Positions 1-8,694 of a DNA stretch of 15,000 bases are shown here, one piece after another (position 1 is the stretch's first letter; the number at the start of each line of letters is the position of its first letter). Origin of the DNA: Symbiodinium natans (taxonomy: Eukaryota > Sar > Dinophyceae > Suessiales > Symbiodiniaceae). The translations under genes were made by a program, and so were the position numbers. A model generated the notes under the pieces. The model ran no database searches and was not told the origin of the DNA. It was given only the letters and a program-made list of their open reading frames with translations. Where the stretch lies: the NCBI GenBank assembly GCA_905221605.1, contig CAJNDS010002849.1:126963-141962 (forward strand). The letters run 5' to 3'.

Positions 1-1457
1 GAACATGAAGGCCGTCAACAATCATGTCCTCCTCACCACACTCTGGCTTTCGTAGGGTTGGAGAATCTTTTTTCGCTTCCGAGGGGCCACTATTGGACGA
101 CAACAAAGCTTCTGCAAACTCCAGGAGCCCAAAGTCCTGCACCCAAATGCCGTCTTGCAGCAGTTCCTCCTTGCCGTGGTTCGACCCGCACACCTGGCCG
201 CTAGAAGACCACTTCACGATCCACACCCGTTGTGACTCCAGAAGCCTGAAGTGACTCTGAAGTGACTCTGAAGTGTGACGAGCACTGAAACATCTAGAGC
301 AGGGCGGCACCGGCAATCCTGTCCAACCCTGAAGAATCTCTGAGGTCTCGTCGGCCAAGGTGCCGATCTCTCCTGTGCGTGCTCCTTGAGGTAGGTCATT
401 GTGGGCCAAGGTGCGCTCTGCAGCACGTTGTGGAAGAGCGTGTAGGCTGAGAGGAAACGGGCAGCCGAGGCGGAGTCGTGCTGTTCCGAGTAGCAGTGTT
501 CAAAGTCTTCAACTCTGGGCCCTAAACTTCCAAGTATCGGAATCACCTTCGGCCCCCTCTGATGGCGCAGCCTGGCACCACGGAAAGCAGTTCCCGGTCA
601 AACGGAAAGGCGCTGATGACCTCATGCCATCGGGCTTAGCGACAGGGCATACGATGGGCTTACTAGGGCTGAGGGATGCTGCGGTCGGAAGGTCAGAAGG
701 GTTCATTTTCGTTGGGAGGGTGGGGTTGATGATGTGCTTGGACCGTCATAGAAGTCTGGCCTCCCGTGGGAGGGTTGAAGAACGATGCCAACATCATATT
801 CACTGAAGCACCGCAGAGCGAGTGCCTGGAATATTAGCAAGGCTAAGATGCTGTTTTCTTGTTTTCTTGTTCGCATGGGACCATACTTATATCAGCGGCC
901 ACCTCAAGGATCCTCAAGCATCTGACTAATAGAGGAGAACAAGGAAAACCTTTGAAGGTGCTCGCTTCGGGGCTTCGTGGAGTGTTTTAGTGTTGGCGCC
1001 GAATGGGGAACCCGAATCGTGAGCCCATACTGCGAAAATTCAGCGCTCGAGGTAGTTGCTCTGGATCGCCAGTGTGAGAGTGCTCAGAACTTGTGAGACC
1101 GGTGCATGTGCCACATCTGGCATTCGGCTTGTCACATGGCAAGCGTGGGAACTTCTATCGACCTGTCGGGTAAGGCCACGACCCAGTGGAATGCAGCCTG
1201 CATGGTAATCATCGCATTGATGAAGCCTCGCGTTCTCTCGTGTGCCAGCTGCGCTTGATCGAGATTGAAAGCTTAGGTACCGAAAAGGATGCTTGCCATG
1301 AAGCTGGTATAGATGGAAAGGTCGGCACAAAGCAGCACCTCAGCGTTGCCGCGATCCGGTCTGCGGTCTGCAGTGCTCGTGTCATGCCTTCGGAATCAAC
1401 CTTAAACATCAAAGCTCACCGCAAGAGAAGATCAAACTGAGTCAAGCGGAGGTTAGC
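1..1457. other. No supportable gene
   Basis: Apart from the 11-bp repeat at 248-275 and a TGTTTTCT duplication near 851-867, no convincing gene is seen. Two minus frames at 214-546 and 509-706 are open with some protein-like residues (e.g. FLSAYTLFHNVL; PSDLPTAASLSPSKP). They overlap equally open plus frames and match nothing I recognise. Confidence 0.4.
248..275. repeat. Short tandem repeat, 11-bp unit GAAGTGACTCT
   Basis: Two perfect copies (248-258, 259-269) and a partial third (GAAGTG at 270-275). Confidence 0.85.
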
Positions 1458-1487
1458 ATGCATTCAGATGCATTCAAATGCACTCAG
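1458..1487. repeat. Short tandem repeat, 10-bp unit ATGCATTCAG
   Basis: Three copies in a row: ATGCATTCAG, ATGCATTCAA, ATGCACTCAG. Confidence 0.85.
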
Positions 1488-1771
1488 GCACTAGGCAATG
1501 ACCGTCCCACAACCTCATCAAGGGCACGACTTGAGGGGACGGATGCATGTGCTGCAGCCTTGCGAGCATGTCCGCCACGGCATTGTCGACCTTGTCAAAT
1601 ACAGGAGCACCTTTATATCAGATGGTTTCGGGGAAAGGGCATTGTGGCTGCACAACAGCGAAGTGCAAATCACAGGTTCTGCCGTGTCTTGATGCGACAT
1701 GGAGCTCCCAGCTACTTGGTTTTTCGAATGTATTGGGAGTAAATGACCGGGTGCTCAAACCAAACCTCCTC

Positions 1772-1909
1772 TTTTTCTGTTCGCGCTCGCAGAAATATGG
1801 TCCTTTCCGCAACCTAGGCACCGACCTACAAGTAGGAAGTGCTTTGGAAATGGGAAACGTACGTGCGGCGGGTCCACTCCTGCCCTCACGTTTTCGGGAC
1901 TTCGCCGGG
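1772..1909. repeat. Diverged 135-bp direct repeat, copy 1
   Basis: Begins TTTTTCTGTTCGCGCTCGCAG and ends in TTCGCCGGG. It shares ordered blocks with 2059-2191: TTCTGTTCG.GCTCGCAGA, AACCTAGGCAC.G.CCTA.AAG, CGTACG, GTCC.CTCCTGCCCTCACGT and C.CCGGG. Small indels and substitutions separate the copies. The start-to-start spacing is 287 bp. Confidence 0.75.
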
Positions 1910-1947
1910 AAGCGCTAACGTAACGACACCTCGAACCCAAGATGACG

Positions 1948-1972
1948 TTTTGGGTCAACGTTTGACCCAAAA
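1948..1972. repeat. Perfect inverted repeat, 11-bp arms, 3-nt loop
   Basis: TTTTGGGTCAA (1948-1958), CGT, TTGACCCAAAA (1962-1972). The arms are exactly complementary. It sits in the spacer between the two 135-bp repeat copies and is followed by the palindrome TGTGCACA. Confidence 0.85.
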
Positions 1973-2058
1973 TGTGCACATTGTGCACCCAGGCCTGCCA
2001 AAGTCGACACACAGATACATGTCTCGAAAGCACTCACAAGATCAGACGCGCTTCGACA

Positions 2059-2191
2059 TTTTCTGTTCGTGCTCGCAGAGGTATCGGCCTTTGAGAACCT
2101 AGGCACAGGCCTAGAAGCCTTTGAGAAGCGTACGATGGGTTCGCCACCGGCAAGTCCGCTCCTGCCCTCACGTCCCGGGACATCCCCGGGT
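2059..2191. repeat. Diverged 135-bp direct repeat, copy 2
   Basis: Second copy of the unit at 1772-1909, in the same orientation, beginning TTTTCTGTTCGTGCTCGCAG and ending ACATCCCCGGG. On the minus strand it lies about 130 bp downstream of the RNase H-like fragment, so the pair could be the 3' region of that element. That placement is inference. Confidence 0.75.
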
Positions 2192-2317
2192 GTCAACGAA
2201 GCAAGCAGGCAGGTTCCAGAAAATTTCGAGAACGCATGAAGCAAACGAGCGCGTGAGCAACTGAACAACCTTTTGTTTTTGAAAACAACCCGCCTGAAGA
2301 AGAAGGACTGCGGGGGA

Positions 2318-2500
2318 AAGACCTATGTGTATGAGGTTGGCAAGGCGCTCGAAGTCAAGTGAATCAGGGCGGCCACGGATCAAGGTCATCAGAGCTGCTA
2401 CATTGTCTATAAACCACACCCCCGACGTTCCCGGAACTTCTCTGGACGAACCGGCAGGGTGAACAACACCGTGACAGAAGCGCAAAGGAACCCGCCCATG
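2318..2500 (-). pseudogene. RNase H-like / RT-associated retroelement fragment, frameshifted
   Basis: On the minus strand one frame reads ASVTVLFTLPVRPEKFRERRG and then stops in TAG. A second frame starting at the same G run (2423-2419) reads VWFIDNVAALMTLIRGR, then LDFERLANLIHIGL, to about 2318. One extra G in the five-G run would fuse them as RERRG-VWFIDN. The pattern WFIDNxAAL..LIRG, with an Asp-Asn pair after a beta strand, followed by LA..IH, is what I associate with the RNase H-like domain of dinoflagellate reverse-transcriptase polyproteins. The Asp of FIDN would be a catalytic carboxylate. Only about 60 residues are recognisable. The sequence after HIGL loses resemblance, and 120 bp further along this strand lie the two copies of a 135-bp repeat. 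A larger, more decayed element may extend toward 3116, but this is not supported by motifs. Confidence 0.5.
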
Positions 2501-2600
2501 TCCACTGCTTCCACCGAACGACAGACTTCACCAGCACACTCAGCATGGGCGGCAGATACGCAGCGCAACACACGCCACATCAACATGAGGAAAACCAAGT

Positions 2601-3144
2601 GGGTAATCCTTTGCCCACATCAAAGAGTCAGGTGGCTCCTGACGCCGAACAATCAAAAGCAAGAGGCTGACACAAGATGCCGTTTTGGGCCAACTCCCGC
2701 AGCATGACCCGTAAATGGAAGTGTCCAACAAACCATGAAGCCTGTCGTTCAAGCTCTTTTCTGGCAAACCTTAGACATCCACTTCCACCCCAAAAAGCTT
2801 GAACAAAACTACTGCAGCCCTGCAGGGCCCCGGCGCTGAGCGTGAGTGGGCCTGCGGCCAACGTGCGGAAGCCGTGGCTCAAGGCGTCATCGAGGTAGAA
2901 GCGGCAGAGGTCCGTGAAGAGCCCTGAGGCCACAAACGGGGTTTGTGGACGACAAGATCCAATGAGTTGGATTAGTTGATTTTGGTAGACAAAAGTACCG
3001 CCAGAGAAAGACACAAATGAACACAACCTGACTCTCCTGAAGTTCATGCCATCTGTGGGTTTGGGTTTGGCAACACACATGTGTCTTTTTTCAAGTAGGA
3101 GTTCTGGAGAAAACAATGGGAAGAGACTCGGCTCCGAGTGTCAG
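2601..3144. other. No confident gene; long minus open frame
   Basis: A 162-codon minus frame (3116-2628) is open and includes LCRFYLDDALSH. The YLDD tetrad is the reverse-transcriptase catalytic form, and the RNase H-like remnant lies downstream on the same strand. Flanking residues do not show other reverse-transcriptase blocks, so no gene is called. Confidence 0.3.
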
Positions 3145-3262
3145 CAAAAAGAGAGGCAGAGAGCGAGAGACAGAGAAACAGAGAGAGAGACAGAGGGAGA
3201 GCGAGAGAGCGAGAGAGTGAGAGAGAGAGAGAGAGCAAGCGAGAGCCAGACCGAGAGAGACT
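3145..3262. repeat. GA-rich purine tract
   Basis: About 118 bases almost entirely G and A on the plus strand, mostly GAGAGA and GCGAGA motifs. The longest uninterrupted (GA) run is 3219-3235. Long open frames across it, rich in Arg/Glu or Ser/Leu, are products of the repeat and are not annotated as genes. Confidence 0.9.
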
Positions 3263-3298
3263 GGGAGCAGTTGACACAAAAAATCTCGAAACGCTCTA

Positions 3299-3399
3299 CT
3301 CTCTCTCTCTCTCTCTGCCCCTCTCTCTTCTTCTTCTTCTTCTTCTTCTTCTTCTTCTTCTTCTTCTTCTTCTTCTTCTTCTTCTCTTCTTCTTCTTCT
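3299..3399. repeat. CT dinucleotide plus TTC trinucleotide microsatellite
   Basis: (CT)9 at 3299-3316, a short break GCCC, CTCTCT, then (TTC)19 at 3328-3384 and a slipped continuation to 3399. It is pyrimidine on the plus strand, opposite in character to the purine tract 40 bp upstream. Confidence 0.95.
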
Positions 3400-5250
3400 A
3401 CCCAGCGAAGAGGCCCCCTCTCTCACTTTCGACACAATTTCAATCATTTTCAGGGTTGCGTGCGGCTGCAAGTCCAACAAATCCCACAGTCACTGACCCT
3501 CAGCTGGCCCCGGAGTTCCGAAGGAAGTATGCTTATTGCGATGTGCTCCCACAAGCTTTGGAAGAAAAAGGATTCGATCGTTCAATTTCTAAACCACAAG
3601 AGTCCAATCCCAGGCGGCTTAAACTACATGCAATAGGGATTGACCCGCCCACTGCAACATCATGGCATCGAAGCCTATTGACGGCATGCCGGAACACCAT
3701 TCAATCATACCAACAAGCACTCTTATCATAGAGAGAGAGAGAGCGGCCTCGTGCATCGTTTTGCGCCACGCAGACGAAATGCTGAGCGTCATCATCGAAG
3801 ATCCTGGGCAGGAGGTCCTGCATCCAGAGGCCTCGGCTTCGGCGCACAAGTTTGATGTAGTTGCTTTTTCTTCCTACTTCGAGCCGCCCCCTCCCCCTCC
3901 CAGCTAGAAGGCTCTCCGAAGCCCTCTCCGAGTGGCTCGGAGGGACGCTGAGGTCAAAGGTGGTGGAGAAGACATCCTGACCCAGGAACCTCAGGTCAAG
4001 CCAGAGGTAAATTAACGGCAAGGCAGTTAACTTTGCAGTCTGCCGTGGCAGCTATCACGGGCTGCCAGAAGCGCTTGAAGGTGGGACATGAAAATGGGCA
4101 AGAAGTCAAAGTCACCCTTTACTTTGGGGCTTCAACAGAGACTTGTGAGGTTCCTTGTCAATTTGGAACACGGTGCTGCACCACGGAGAGGTTCCTTGAG
4201 TCATGCGCTTGCGGCCTAGGGGCGTCGTCAGGTCTGCTTCCTGTTGGGTGCAGCATCTGCCGTGATCCGCCTTGCAAAGCTTTGAGAGGCCCTGCCAGCC
4301 TACAATCTGCAAAACGCACCAAATTCCCACGTTGCCTGGGGATCGCAGGTGGCGCCCCAGCAATAGGCAGCCGGGTTCGTAAAATAGCCTGAGCGGCAAC
4401 TTGGATTCGCATCGAGCAAGGCTGTCAAGATACATCGGGTATGCATGGGCCGCTACACAAGGTCCGCCCAGGATGCCTGGTATTGGGAAGTTGGTTCTGC
4501 TGCAGCTTGGGTTGAGATTTGGAAGCACACCCTTCTCCCCCAAGCCGGTTCCCCAACCCGAGGGGTCTTCTCTGGGGCTCCAAAATCCCAATCCTGGCCT
4601 ACAAGCATCTTGATGCGGCAGGCAGCTCGCATTGCAGACGAAGTTGGCACAAGTCTCGGCCAAACCTGCAGTCTACTGCAGTCTACCAATGAATGGCAAG
4701 TCCCACCGGATGGTAGCCGATGTCAGCCTTCTGAAAGTTGCTTCTGAAAGCAGTCTTTGCCAAGGGACAGATGGACCAGAGGATGTCATTCTCAGTCCCA
4801 GAAGGGTACTCGAAAACCAGCCTATGATCACATGATCTGCATGTGGACAGAAAATCGGAGCCTCTTGAGCTGCTTGAGCTACTGGTATCACCCGGGATCA
4901 GATTGCTTCGAACAAGTGCAGGTTTCCTCTTGACAGGTAACAAAAAAGGAAGACGTCACCTGCAGTCCCAGAATCAGGGAGGCAGGTTGCGAAAACTTAT
5001 ACAGCGAACCTACCGTGCTAAGCCACGCCATGTCGCCATGAAACACCTCGAAACCCCAACACACCCCATGCCGCACAATGCGCGCAGTCCTCCGACGCTA
5101 CTGCCACTTTCTGCTGCTGCAGACGGCTTAGCAAATCAGCGGTGTGGGGTCTTAGAAGTCTGAGAGTCTGCGGAGCGGGCTTCAGGATTTGGAAATCAGA
5201 CAATGAAAAAATATGAAAAATATCTTGTTTCTTCACTGACCAAACTGCAG
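3400..5250. other. Unassigned stretch
   Basis: Open frames of 80-180 codons occur on both strands (e.g. minus 4663-4112, plus 4445-4747, plus 4632-4835), but none shows a recognisable domain or consistent splice sites. Small tandem duplications are visible: GCAGTCTACT x2 near 4669-4688 and CTTCTGAAAG x2 near 4729-4750. Confidence 0.4.
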
Positions 5251-5357
5251 CTCCGAAGCTCCATGCCATCAAGGAGTTGGTTCTCCCACATGCCTTCCGA
5301 TATCGTTCTGCCCTGGCCGCTGGAGATTGGCAGTGGGAGGACACCCTGATCTCCTAA
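5251..5357 (+). CDS. Candidate short 3' exon, unrecognised
   Basis: After a pyrimidine-rich run and CTGCAG ending at 5250, the plus frame reads PKLHAIKELVLPHAFRYR, then SALAAGDWQWEDTLIS, and stops at TAA 5355-5357. The upstream sequence in this frame has a stop near 5213, so if coding it must be entered by splicing at about 5250. The amino-acid composition (H, W, D/E, no runs) is more protein-like than the surrounding frames. No upstream exon or family was identified, so it may be chance. Confidence 0.22.
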
Positions 5358-6606
5358 AGTGGCACAGAATCTCTGCACTCCAAAAGCACTCAGAATCATC
5401 TGCTACTAGTCCCTGAAACCTCAATCGCAAGACCTTTGAAGACGGATCAGAAACATGATGTTCACTCCCTCCAGACCTCCCGCCTCAATGGTGAAATTTC
5501 CATGAGTAAGGGTGCCATTCCCAGCAGCAAAGATGCGGGTCATTGTCGGAGACCTGAGGCGAAGGGGCGACTTCGGGCTTGAAAGGGCGTTGGGGCATCT
5601 CGAAACACCCGTCTAGCATTCGTCCCTGAGTCGGTGCCGATGGGCATATACTGTGCCTCGCGCGGTTGAAAAAAGCGCTCATCCCTTTCGTGCGGCGGCT
5701 GTGGACCAACAAGTACGAAAACATGCCAACATCCAAAGGCAAGACCCAAAACACCGAAAATAAAGCAGTCTAAAAGATCTTGACCTAAGAGCAAACAGAG
5801 AGAGGGAGAGGACTGTAAATATGCGAACACTTCTGGAGCTCGAAAGTGGACAGATCCCCTGAAGAAGTACTCAGGGCTCGACTCCTCGAAGTGGAGCGTC
5901 AATCGCACAGACGTCGCGCCTTGCAGCTCGGAGTAAAGCTGCTTGAGTGCTTGTTGGGTGCGTTAACTTGGGTCGGGAAAGCCTTGGGGCCCAAATGTGT
6001 TCATATATTATCTCGCGATCCACTATGCTCTGCCATCCCAGGAGAATCCAAGCCCAGAACATATCACGCCTGGACGTACACACACTGAACCCAATCTAGA
6101 CCAAAAACGCTTCGTCACCATTCCATCATGTTCAGTTGAAGCTGCCCCAAACTCTCTGACAGCCCAGCTGCTGTTGGCGGTTGCCCAATGTCTTCCTACA
6201 AGGCACCCGTCCAGCCAGCCGCCATACCTGTAAGCGCACGGCCCCATCCAGTGACACGTGTCAGTACGCGTGGCATCCTAGCCCGAGCCGGGGCCAAGTG
6301 TTGGGGCTTCGGTCTTGAGGCTTCTGCGGTCGGGCAATTCGATCCTCGAGATCGTGGGGATCGTGGGATCGTTCTTGCGAGGATTGCGAGGGGCAGTTCC
6401 AGACTTGGATCGATGGGGAAGTTGATCTACAGGGAAACAGGAAAGCTGTGACATTGGAGACGCATGGCCCAACGCGGCCCAACGCGGCCATCGCATCCCA
6501 ACCACTGCCTGGACCTCAAACTGCCACAAAACCAGCCTCCAAAGGCTCCAAAGACCCCCAATCAACACATTGCGCCGATTGGGCAGCACCGAGTGAAGGT
6601 TCCTAG
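5358..6606. other. Unassigned stretch
   Basis: No recognisable gene. A minus frame at 5908-5540 is open for 122 codons with one hydrophobic run (LLDCFIFGVLGLAFGCWHVF) but has no family resemblance. Small GATCGTGGG duplications lie at about 6350-6372. Confidence 0.4.
6466..6489. repeat. Short tandem repeat GGCCCAACGC
   Basis: Two perfect 10-bp copies and a partial third (GGCC). Confidence 0.85.
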
Positions 6607-6683
6607 TTTAGGGTTTAGGGTTTAGGGTTTAGGGTTTAGGGTTTGGGGTTTAGGGTTTAGGGTTTAGGGTTGAGGGTTTAAGG
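6607..6683 (+). repeat. Interstitial telomere-type repeat (TTTAGGG)n
   Basis: Ten head-to-tail 7-bp units at 6607-6676. Eight are exact TTTAGGG, one is TTTGGGG (6642-6648) and one TTGAGGG (6670-6676), followed by a decayed TTTAAGG. TTTAGGG is the telomere unit of plants and is also reported for dinoflagellates. Unique-looking sequence on both sides shows that this copy is internal, not a chromosome end. Confidence 0.95.
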
Positions 6684-6839
6684 CTTTGAGTTTATCAGGG
6701 GTCTCATGTCTCAAGTCGATTTCCCAGGGGCGGCAATGCCCACCAGGGCTCCCAGGTGCCCTGCACGGACAGATTGGAGGCCGCCCGGGTGCAGTAGTCC
6801 TTGTGCGGGTGTCTTGTTTTGTAAGGACTCTGCACATGA

Positions 6840-6918
6840 GCTTCAGATTCATGGCTTCAGGTCTCATGGTTTCAGGGTTTCATGGTTTCACGTTTTCATG
6901 GCTGCATGGTTTCATGTT
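6840..6918 (+). repeat. Degenerate TTTCATGG/TTTCAGGG 8-mer repeat region
   Basis: About 80 bp containing repeated TTCATGG, TTTCAGGG, TTTCATGG, TTTCACG and TGCATGG words in the same orientation, roughly 8 bp apart. The word resembles the telomere unit with one inserted C. The long open frames with repeated FMASGL/HGF residues here only reflect the repeat. Confidence 0.6.
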
Positions 6919-7272
6919 GGAACTGTTTCTGGCAAAGCCAAAGGATCTCCGACGAACAGGACACCAGGAAAGGCTCCACAGACAAAATTGGTCAACTGTA
7001 CAGAGAAAACAGGCTTGCAGAGACTAGTGTTGATGCCAGCAGTGTGAGAGGTTCAGAAAGAACCGACATAAAGCGGCACCAGAGAAGCAAACCAACGCAA
7101 AAACATTAGCTGCTTTACCCACACCCAGCGGCGCAGGAGGAGATCAGTGACAGTCAAAGCAACCGTGCTGAGGGCACGCCGCCCGATGCGTTGCAATCAT
7201 TCATGAGCACACTGCTGGCCACATAGATCGTACCCACGGGGGTGGCTGTTGCACAGGCACAGCACACATGGA

Positions 7273-7417
7273 TCACACATTTGGCATGCTTGCAAACAGG
7301 CCACGGATGTCATCACACTTTGAGCCAAAATGTTCACGCCTAAGATGGTCCCAGGCCGGACACTTCCAGCATCGATGAATTTCACCCTCATCCTCCCAGC
7401 CACAAAAAAGGACAACA
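7273..7417 (-). pseudogene. zf-RVT-like Cys/His zinc-binding module at the C-terminus of the retroelement remnant
   Basis: In the minus frame from 7408 to 7273 the residues are CPFCGWEDEGE, then IHRCWKCPAWDHLRREH, ending SMPNV and a TGA stop at 7275-7273. The spacing C-x2-C, then H-x-C-x2-C followed by PAW matches the zinc-binding tail that follows many non-LTR reverse transcriptases (zf-RVT type), where C-P-x-C and C-P-x-W are conserved. The upstream frame, with HRPTLRFLMQGAALTAAREHRS, reaches the first cysteines (7417-7412) but then runs through a T6 tract (7409-7404) into a stop at 7390-7388. Five T's instead of six would join the two in frame. The module is therefore broken by a homopolymer indel, either real decay or an assembly error. 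Confidence 0.6.
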
Positions 7418-8422
7418 GGCAGCCACCCTGGCGCGAGTGGACCGATGCTCACGAGCCGCCGTCAGGGCAGCTCCTTGCATCAAGAAGCGCAGTGTAGGAC
7501 GATGATCCACTGGCACGATTTTCCAAAGATTGGCAAGGGCTTCGCGGTCAAGACTCGGCAAATCCCTCATGTCAGGTCTTCGCCGAGCAGCTTTTTGGCA
7601 AGCTTTGTGACGCATGGCATCCCGCAGGGAGTGCAACATCTTCGGCCAATTCAAAGCCTCAGCCTTGTGGCTCCAAGAGAGGCCCTCCACAACTTGGGTC
7701 AGATCATCAGCAGCCGTCGCACGGCACAGCTCTTCGCAGGCTCCACCCCGTTGCTGCTCGAGCGTCAACCCCGACAAAACGTGACAGGCGCCATCATTGG
7801 CCTCGAATCTCATTCCAAGTAATCCATTGCCACCCATGCTCTTTCAGAGCTCGCTGGAACCAGGCAAAGAAAGAACCAGAAGGAGCAACATCAACAGAGC
7901 TGCGCAGGTCAAAGTGAATCTGAACTTCCTTTCGGAAAGCAGCGCTCACATTGATGAGGCGCCCAAGGACACGAACTTGTTCATGCAGGAGGGCCGCAGG
8001 AATGGCCGCGCGATGAACGGCGCATAGAACGGCAAGAGAAATTTCGACACACCGACGAATATTGCATTTTCCACCTGACAAAACGTTGACAAGGAAACGC
8101 TGCTTCTTAGCATCAGAAAAATCCAACGGATCCCAAGTCAGGGCCGCGTAAAGTGCTCCCAGAACACCCGAGCTGCCAAGTCGTTCCAATCTAGGCCGTG
8201 ATAGCCGACTTCACGCAAATCAAGGAAAAGATCTGCACAAACGCGAAACAAAGCCTCCAGCTTCTGCAACTTACCATCCGCTTGTGTGCAGAAGCAGCCA
8301 ACGAGGTCGGAGCAGCTGATGGCAGCACATTGGAAGCAGGGGTGCGCCACGGCACCAACATCCGCCGTCGCTTAGGCTCAGATGCCGCGGCAGCCACCAG
8401 GGAGAAAGGCTCAGCCTGACTC

Positions 8423-8500
8423 CTATGGATTGAACATGATTGAACCGATCTGAACTCAAGCTCGCGACAGCAAGGGCGGACTCCTGGTGAGCATATTTAC
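8423..8500 (-). other. Spliceosomal intron, 78 nt, GT-AG, phase 2
   Basis: On the minus strand the open frame hits a stop at once after ...GGC TC, where GTAAAT begins (8500-8495). The intron ends ATCCATAG at 8423 and the next base is G, giving the AG|G arrangement common at dinoflagellate acceptors. Joining the two bases TC to the G of the next exon makes a serine codon and continues into SQAEPFSLV without a stop. Donor, acceptor and phase agree, so this is the best-supported splice event in the window. The boundary is inferred; no transcript evidence is available here. Confidence 0.6.
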
Positions 8501-8694
8501 GAGCCAGCCGCCCAAAGCCGGCCCAGATTGAACAGATCCGGCTCAATGGGCTCACCCGAGACGAAATGCACATAGCTCGCGCCACTCCAGCCATAGTGCA
8601 AATCACTGCAGTGCTCGACACCCTCTGAAAGAAGCCAGCGCCCCACGCTCTCATCTTGCTCGCTCAGGAGCAGAGACAGCTCAGCATCGAACAT

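Larger units (their letters stand above)
7273..8694 (-). pseudogene. Degenerate retroelement (non-LTR RT-type) polyprotein remnant, multi-exon, frameshifted
   Basis: Read on the minus strand, protein-like sequence runs from an ATG at 8694 (alternative ATG at 8775) to a stop at 7273-7275, but in changing frames. Exon 1 (8694-8501) begins MFDAELSLLLSEQ and contains the segment WLLSEGVEHCSDL. After a GT-AG intron the frame continues with EPKRRRMLVPWRTP up to about 8278. A one-base loss there moves it to a frame with DGKLQKLEALFRVCADLF, which ends at 8138. Another one-base loss near 8190 leads to LTWDPLDFSDAKKQRFLVN and HFDLRSSVDVAPSGSFFAWF (open 8210-7794). A shift near 7800-7837 opens the frame ending at 7388, and an extra T near 7404 leads to a zinc-binding tail. 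I recall the FDLR-SVD-APSG-FF block and the Cys/His tail from dinoflagellate LINE-like proteins downstream of the reverse transcriptase; this was not checked. No YxDD reverse transcriptase or endonuclease motif is visible. It could instead be a host gene family carrying these modules, with sequencing errors. Confidence 0.65.

Noticed and set aside
2628-3116. YLDD within a 162-codon minus frame as a reverse-transcriptase active site.
   Set aside because: Only the tetrad fits. No surrounding RT blocks are recognisable, and adjacent frames are equally open.
3046-3731. Overlapping 190-codon plus frames rich in Arg/Glu then Ser/Leu/Phe.
   Set aside because: The length comes from GA, CT and TTC microsatellites that lack stop codons.
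7320-7332. Minus-strand CATTTTGGCTCAA matches 13 bases of the dinoflagellate spliced-leader core, suggesting a relict SL from a reinserted mRNA.
   Set aside because: The bases fall in the middle of the zinc-module frame, encoding EHFGSK, with coding-like sequence on both sides. The upstream SL bases (CCGTAGC) are not matched well. It is most simply a coincidence within codons.
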